From Acheta domesticus (taxonomy: Eukaryota; Arthropoda; Insecta; Orthoptera; Gryllidae): DNA of 64,000 bases. The DNA is taken from positions 139,150,303-139,214,302 of the forward strand of contig JAHLJT010009436.1 of assembly GCA_031308135.1 (NCBI GenBank), in the 5' to 3' direction. Position numbers and translations under genes: made by a program. Below are positions 60,181-64,000 of the stretch, one piece after another (within the stretch, counting starts at the first letter, position 1; each line of letters starts with the position of its first letter). Below the pieces are notes generated by a model, which saw only the letters and a program-made list of their open reading frames with translations, had not been told where the DNA came from and did no database searches.

Positions 60181-60784
60181 CATAAATACCCTGATAATGA
60201 TCTTTAGAGTTGAAGAAAAACAGCTTACGTGTTAGAAGGCGTTTCCCACATGAAACGCGTATGAGCCACAATACCTTGTCGATGAAATTAATGAATGCAG
60301 TTGAAATGAAGGCAATATTAAAATTAGAAACGAATTCATTGGGGATATGAATGAGCAACCGGGGAGGCTCCAGAACGAATATCAAGAGGGGACCAATTTC
60401 AGTTCGGATCCTCCATAAATATTTTGGAAGTAATAATTATAATTGTTGGCAAAGAAAAAATGCACGAGTGTATTCGTAATAGGAATACTGCTTTGGACGT
60501 GAGATAGATGAGATCTACGAATGGTAATTATTTGGAATAAATTGAGTAAAATTACAAAAAGTATTGGCGGCAGATGCGTGTATGTGGGGGAGATGGAAGG
60601 CCGTATATCCCCCTACTTGGGTTAGCAATGAACAATAGGTATGTTAATTAAAATATAAGAAACAAAGATATTTGAATTTTCCGTGGCTACTTTTTAAGAG
60701 TTGTTCAAGAACTGTGTTTGATACTAAAAGTAAAAAAGCGGAAGGCCATATAAAAAATTAAATTAGAAGATCAACAAAATATGC

Positions 60785-60925
60785 GCGTAGAGAAGCTAAA
60801 TTTATGTCCAGAGTAATGTGCCATCTTAGTCTTTGCTCAATGGATCAAGGGAAACTGGACGAAAACGTCATCAAGATGGGGGTCATTGCTACTGAAGTTA
60901 AAGTTCTACAAAACCTGTTGTAGGT
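60785..60925 (-). mobile_element. LINE 3' UTR block, diverged fragment
   Basis: gaagctaaatttatgtccag, tttgctcaatggatcaaggg, ggaaactggacgaaaacg and agatgggggtcattg match 7500-7620. No tail or coding part recognised. Confidence 0.6.
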
Positions 60926-61245
60926 ATATTTAGTCTTTTAGAAATTATTTAGAACAATTACTCACTAAAACATTAAATTACTTATTTATTGGGGCCAGCA
61001 CTTCTGATTACGATAGGTATTCAGAATTTCCCGTTTCATCCGGCAAGAGAGCCACTGGTCTATCCACCGTCATAATGTTTATTAATGGCGACTGGTGCCG
61101 CAGCAGACAGGAGGTTGCACCTCCATCGAATGACGGAAATGTAATTTCCAAAATTCAAAATATGAATATAAGATAAAAATGTAAGCAATTCTAGTGAATT
61201 AATTAAAACTAAATTAAATGAAACTCAATATTGAAACATACATTA

Positions 61246-61362
61246 TAATGTTTCAATGTTATGTAATGTTTCAAAATTATGTAATGTTTCAAAATTATGT
61301 AATGTTTCAAAATTATGTAATGTTTCAAAATTATATAATGTTTCAAAATTATGTAAGTAATT
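61246..61362. repeat. 18-bp tandem repeat, about six units
   Basis: Unit atgtaatgtttcaaaatt repeated with few changes. Because 18 is a multiple of three, it keeps an open frame encoding MFQNYV repeats, which is an artefact of the unit length. Confidence 0.95.
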
Positions 61363-62560
61363 ACATAATTTTATGCGTAGAGTCCGTGCCAGGTATGTAC
61401 ATCTTCCCCGCAAGTGGTTCTGGCTTTGATTTCCACTGGGCACTGAGCAACAAGCACTACTGCTCTAGCACATTGCAACAAGCACTACTGCTTCGACACG
61501 TTTCACACAAATCAAATTATTTTATTTCGAAAATTTCACTACCCTGCTATATTTTGTAGTGAAGATCCTTCCACACACACGCTCGTTTTCCCATCAGCTC
61601 TCTCCTGTATGTAGGCAGAAATATGCATCCACCGTGAAAGATAGTAAGGGTCTTCCTTCCAAAACGGCCAACATTACAAAAATAATTAAGTGTACATTTT
61701 GAATCAATAAATCTAATATCAAATGTAAAAAACAAATTCTCTAAACATAAATAATGCGTTAAATGACGTCAATAATTGACTGAACTTGTCCTGTCAATTA
61801 TTGACAGGACCTTAGTAAAAACCTTGTACCTTAGTAGAAAAATTTCTAACGTGAAATTTATAATTTATTAAGTTGCAGTTAGTCAGACGGAGACAGATTA
61901 CTTATATTCCCTTGAGACTCCTTCGGTTGCCGCACAGCGCTCGGCTTGGTTGCACCACCGAAGGCCGCGTGTTCCCCGTGTTAAATCGAAGGGCCAAAGA
62001 GTAACTGCAGTAAACCCAGTAATACAGCCCAGAGTCAAGAGCTTGTTGGATTACCTGGCAAGACGCCAAACACAGGAGAGATCGCCAGTTGGGCGCTCGT
62101 TGGTTTCAAAATGATTTCATATACATCGATATTGCTGCAATATCTTCAATATTGAATGTCATTAAAAAGAAAATGTATATTACTAACATATTATGAGATC
62201 TTTTTGAAGTATCTGGGGGTTGTGCAACCGTACAACCTACGCACGAGCCGTCATTGATGTTTATTACAGTATTTCTTAATAAAAAAATTACAATTCAATT
62301 TTTTAAATTTCCAGTTTAATTTCCAGATTAACATGTAGCACGCGGTGGACATGTCATGAGCATTTGAGAGGACCTATTATGCTTTGATGTAGAATTTGGG
62401 GGCTGGCCGTTTGAAGTTGTGATCCAGTAAGAAGCTATTTTCACTTTCTTTAAACAATGTTTCATATGTGTGAATTTTCGCACTGCTCGTATTGCTTATT
62501 TCAACAATATTCTTTGAAATAGCTACATCAAATCAACGTTATTGTAATAAGTACACAAAT
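61363..62560. other. Unannotated stretch
   Basis: Contains a near-duplicate gcaacaagcactactgct at about 61447 and 61475. No gene recognised. Confidence 0.4.
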
Positions 62561-62700
62561 CCCCTAGTAGCTATTAAATTAAAATATCAGATTTAAATTC
62601 ATGGGAAGGCCATATCAGCCAGATCGATCGTGATGTATGTGTTAAAGTTACTAATGTTGTTCCCAGACTGATTGGTGAAAGCCACTTTTTGGATACCCAT
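62560..62700 (-). mobile_element. Rep-A fragment, minus strand
   Basis: attaaaatatcagatttaaa, ccagatcgatcgtgatgt and taatgttgttcccagactg follow the order of the copy at 34735-34860. Confidence 0.5.
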
Positions 62701-62912
62701 TTATGGTGGTTGTTAACAACCCACTTACAAAAATTGTCCACGCTTCGTTACATGTATCAAATATTTATCTTTAATAATCCCACTGCATTAGCATTCATTT
62801 CTGCTTCACATGCACAGGATCGTCAAGTACAGATCACAATAACTTGACTATTCACACCTCTTTCCCAATCACTATTTCGAATCAGCTTTTCTGCATAGCT
62901 TCTCGAAAATTC

Positions 62913-63023
62913 CTAAAGACTGAAAGTAGATTCCTTCATGATACATCGCGCTCCATTCAGTGAGTCAGAAGCAGAGAGTACGAATACAACCAAAGCTGGA
63001 AATAAACTCCAGACGGCGGGCAT
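62913..63023 (-). CDS. Possible signal-peptide-like short frame
   Basis: An ATG at 63023 opens 36 codons beginning MPAVWSLFPALVVFVLSASD, which looks like a secretory signal sequence (hydrophobic core, small residues after). It then meets a stop at 62913. It might be the 5' part of an exon spliced before the stop, but the best GT sites nearby are weak. Could be chance. Confidence 0.15.
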   Translation of the reverse strand: MPAVWSLFPALVVFVLSASDSLNGARCIMKESTFSL

Positions 63024-63078
63024 TGGACGCGGGCGCGCATACCTCACTTCGCCCGCGCCCGCCGTGGGTTGGGTTCCA

Positions 63079-63160
63079 TGAGTCACGGCCGCGCCGCGCC
63101 GCGCCGCGCCGTCCCACGCCCTCATAAAAGCGGGCGGCCGCGGCGGACGTACGACTGCCA
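63079..63160 (+). promoter_or_regulatory. GC-rich promoter-like island with TATA and AP-1 site
   Basis: TGAGTCA (63079-63085) is followed by a tandem gcgcc run (63088-63112) and then ataaaag (63124-63130) set in GC-rich DNA. A start site would fall near 63152-63160 (acgactgccaac). A TATA-like hexamer is unlikely by chance in a local GC desert of A/T, which supports it. No downstream coding exon is recognised. Confidence 0.35.
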
Positions 63161-63179
63161 ACAGAGACGTCCTAACCAA

Positions 63180-63954
63180 TAGGCCCGTGTCGAGGGCATG
63201 CACATTTCAAGGACCCGTAAAGAAAGATACGACCAGGCTTGACTCGTAAATGGGCGAATTGGCGTGGTAGATCGTCGCAGCAGTGTCGATTTCCGTCACG
63301 TGATGGGTGACGCCACTCGGGGACTACCCGCGAACTTCTGAGAAGGAGGGAAAATTTACGAATGATGCGGGACACGACTGTCCCGGTTCCTTTCCAGGTT
63401 CCTTGGCGACGCTCCAGATCCCAAGGCTGGTAGGACCCTAAATAAAAATTTGAGTGCTCGTAATTGAATTGTTACACTTCCTCCAATAATTTTAGAACTA
63501 TAAGCGGGAGCAAAAAAGTAAAACTGAAAAATACAACGAAAAATGTCCTAAGAGCAAGAACCAAACCTCAGAATCAGCCGAAGACCTGTTGCAAAGTTGT
63601 TTGAAATCCGTGTGTGAAAAATCAATGCTTAAATAGTGTGAAAAAAGAGGCAGCAAATTTGAAGTTTCAGAGATTTAAACGTTTCAACATTCCTTTGGTC
63701 TAATAATAAATAAGATTTAACGGAAAGTTAAATTAAAATACATTTCATTCATTTATAAGCCAACTAAGATCCCAATAAGGGCAAGGGCCTCCTGCCTTTT
63801 TGCAGGGAATACTGAATGAAGTGATATGGTGATGATGAGGGGTGGAAGGGAGAATTAATGAATTATAGAGTGATAGGATGATGATGAGAGGTGGGAGGTG
63901 ATCATCGCCTTTTTTTAACCATCCCAGCATTCGCCTTATGAGCGAGGGAAACCA
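63180..63954. other. Unannotated stretch
   Basis: No gene recognised. Confidence 0.5.
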
Positions 63955-64000
63955 CGAAAAAAACCGGTCAAGATGGAAGATACCAATGTTGTTCCCAGAC
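63955..64000 (-). mobile_element. Rep-A edge fragment at window end
   Basis: ccggtcaagatggaag and caatgttgttcccagac resemble the Rep-A block at 62640-62665. Cut by the window end. Confidence 0.3.

Noticed and set aside
61218..61559. 113-codon frame with MFQNYV repeats
   Set aside because: Caused by an 18-bp tandem repeat; no conserved context.
1..64000. CRISPR arrays, bacterial operons, phage or integron features
   Set aside because: No regularly spaced repeats of suitable size, no ribosome-binding-site-led gene strings and no bacterial coding density.

Overview
The window reads as intergenic or intronic DNA from a large, AT-rich, repeat-laden arthropod nuclear genome, most likely an insect. 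The grounds are long AT-rich non-coding stretches, tRNA-derived SINEs, a jockey/CR1-type LINE, several hAT-, Tc1/mariner- and PIF/Harbinger-type MITEs, simple repeats, and short CpG-dense islands. I see no bacterial operons, no CRISPR array, no rRNA and no tRNA gene I would call functional. Species cannot be told from sequence alone. Only one long protein frame is recognisable: a 5'-truncated LINE reverse transcriptase at 7710-9395 on the minus strand.

Layout. 0-0.5 kb: SINE fragments. 2.5-3.1 kb: 3' end of a LINE (plus strand). 6.65-10.5 kb: a full copy of an AT-rich repeat I call Rep-A, split by the minus-strand LINE. 12.1-12.7 kb: minus-strand Rep-A ending in a (TA)n tract. 16.1-16.4 kb: the best gene signal, a TATA/initiator pair, a GC-rich exon-like block and a splice donor on the minus strand. 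20.4-27.1 kb: hAT-like fragment, Rep-A copies, a pyrimidine tract, SINE-2 and a Rep-B/Rep-A/Rep-B sandwich. 27.3-37.8 kb: the densest part. It holds a hAT MITE, a SINE-1 carrying a TIR element, two Rep-C copies in inverted orientation, a 134-bp near-perfect inverted pair of tRNA-like units, a hairpin MITE with 78-bp TIRs, a full SINE-1, more Rep-A, and a hAT MITE inserted in Rep-A. 43.2 kb: Harbinger-like MITE. 46-49.5 kb: SINE-1, a GC island, a hAT-like element and a Helitron-like end. 51.3-53.9 kb: hAT elements, SINE-1 and GC/CT-rich DNA. 54.8-59.4 kb: Rep-A cluster with a nested LINE 3' end. 61.2 kb: 18-bp tandem repeat. 63.0-63.2 kb: GC-rich promoter-like island.

The history shows in the nesting: Rep-A copies host LINE and hAT insertions and SINE-1 hosts a TIR element. 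The reverse transcriptase family is the plausible source of machinery for the SINEs and truncated LINE tails, but nothing in the window shows it is active. I found no clear new multi-gene system. The candidates most worth follow-up are the inverted tRNA-like pair at 30.2-30.5 kb, the Rep-A family with its 5' hairpin and fixed 3' end, and the promoter/first exon at 16.1-16.4 kb.
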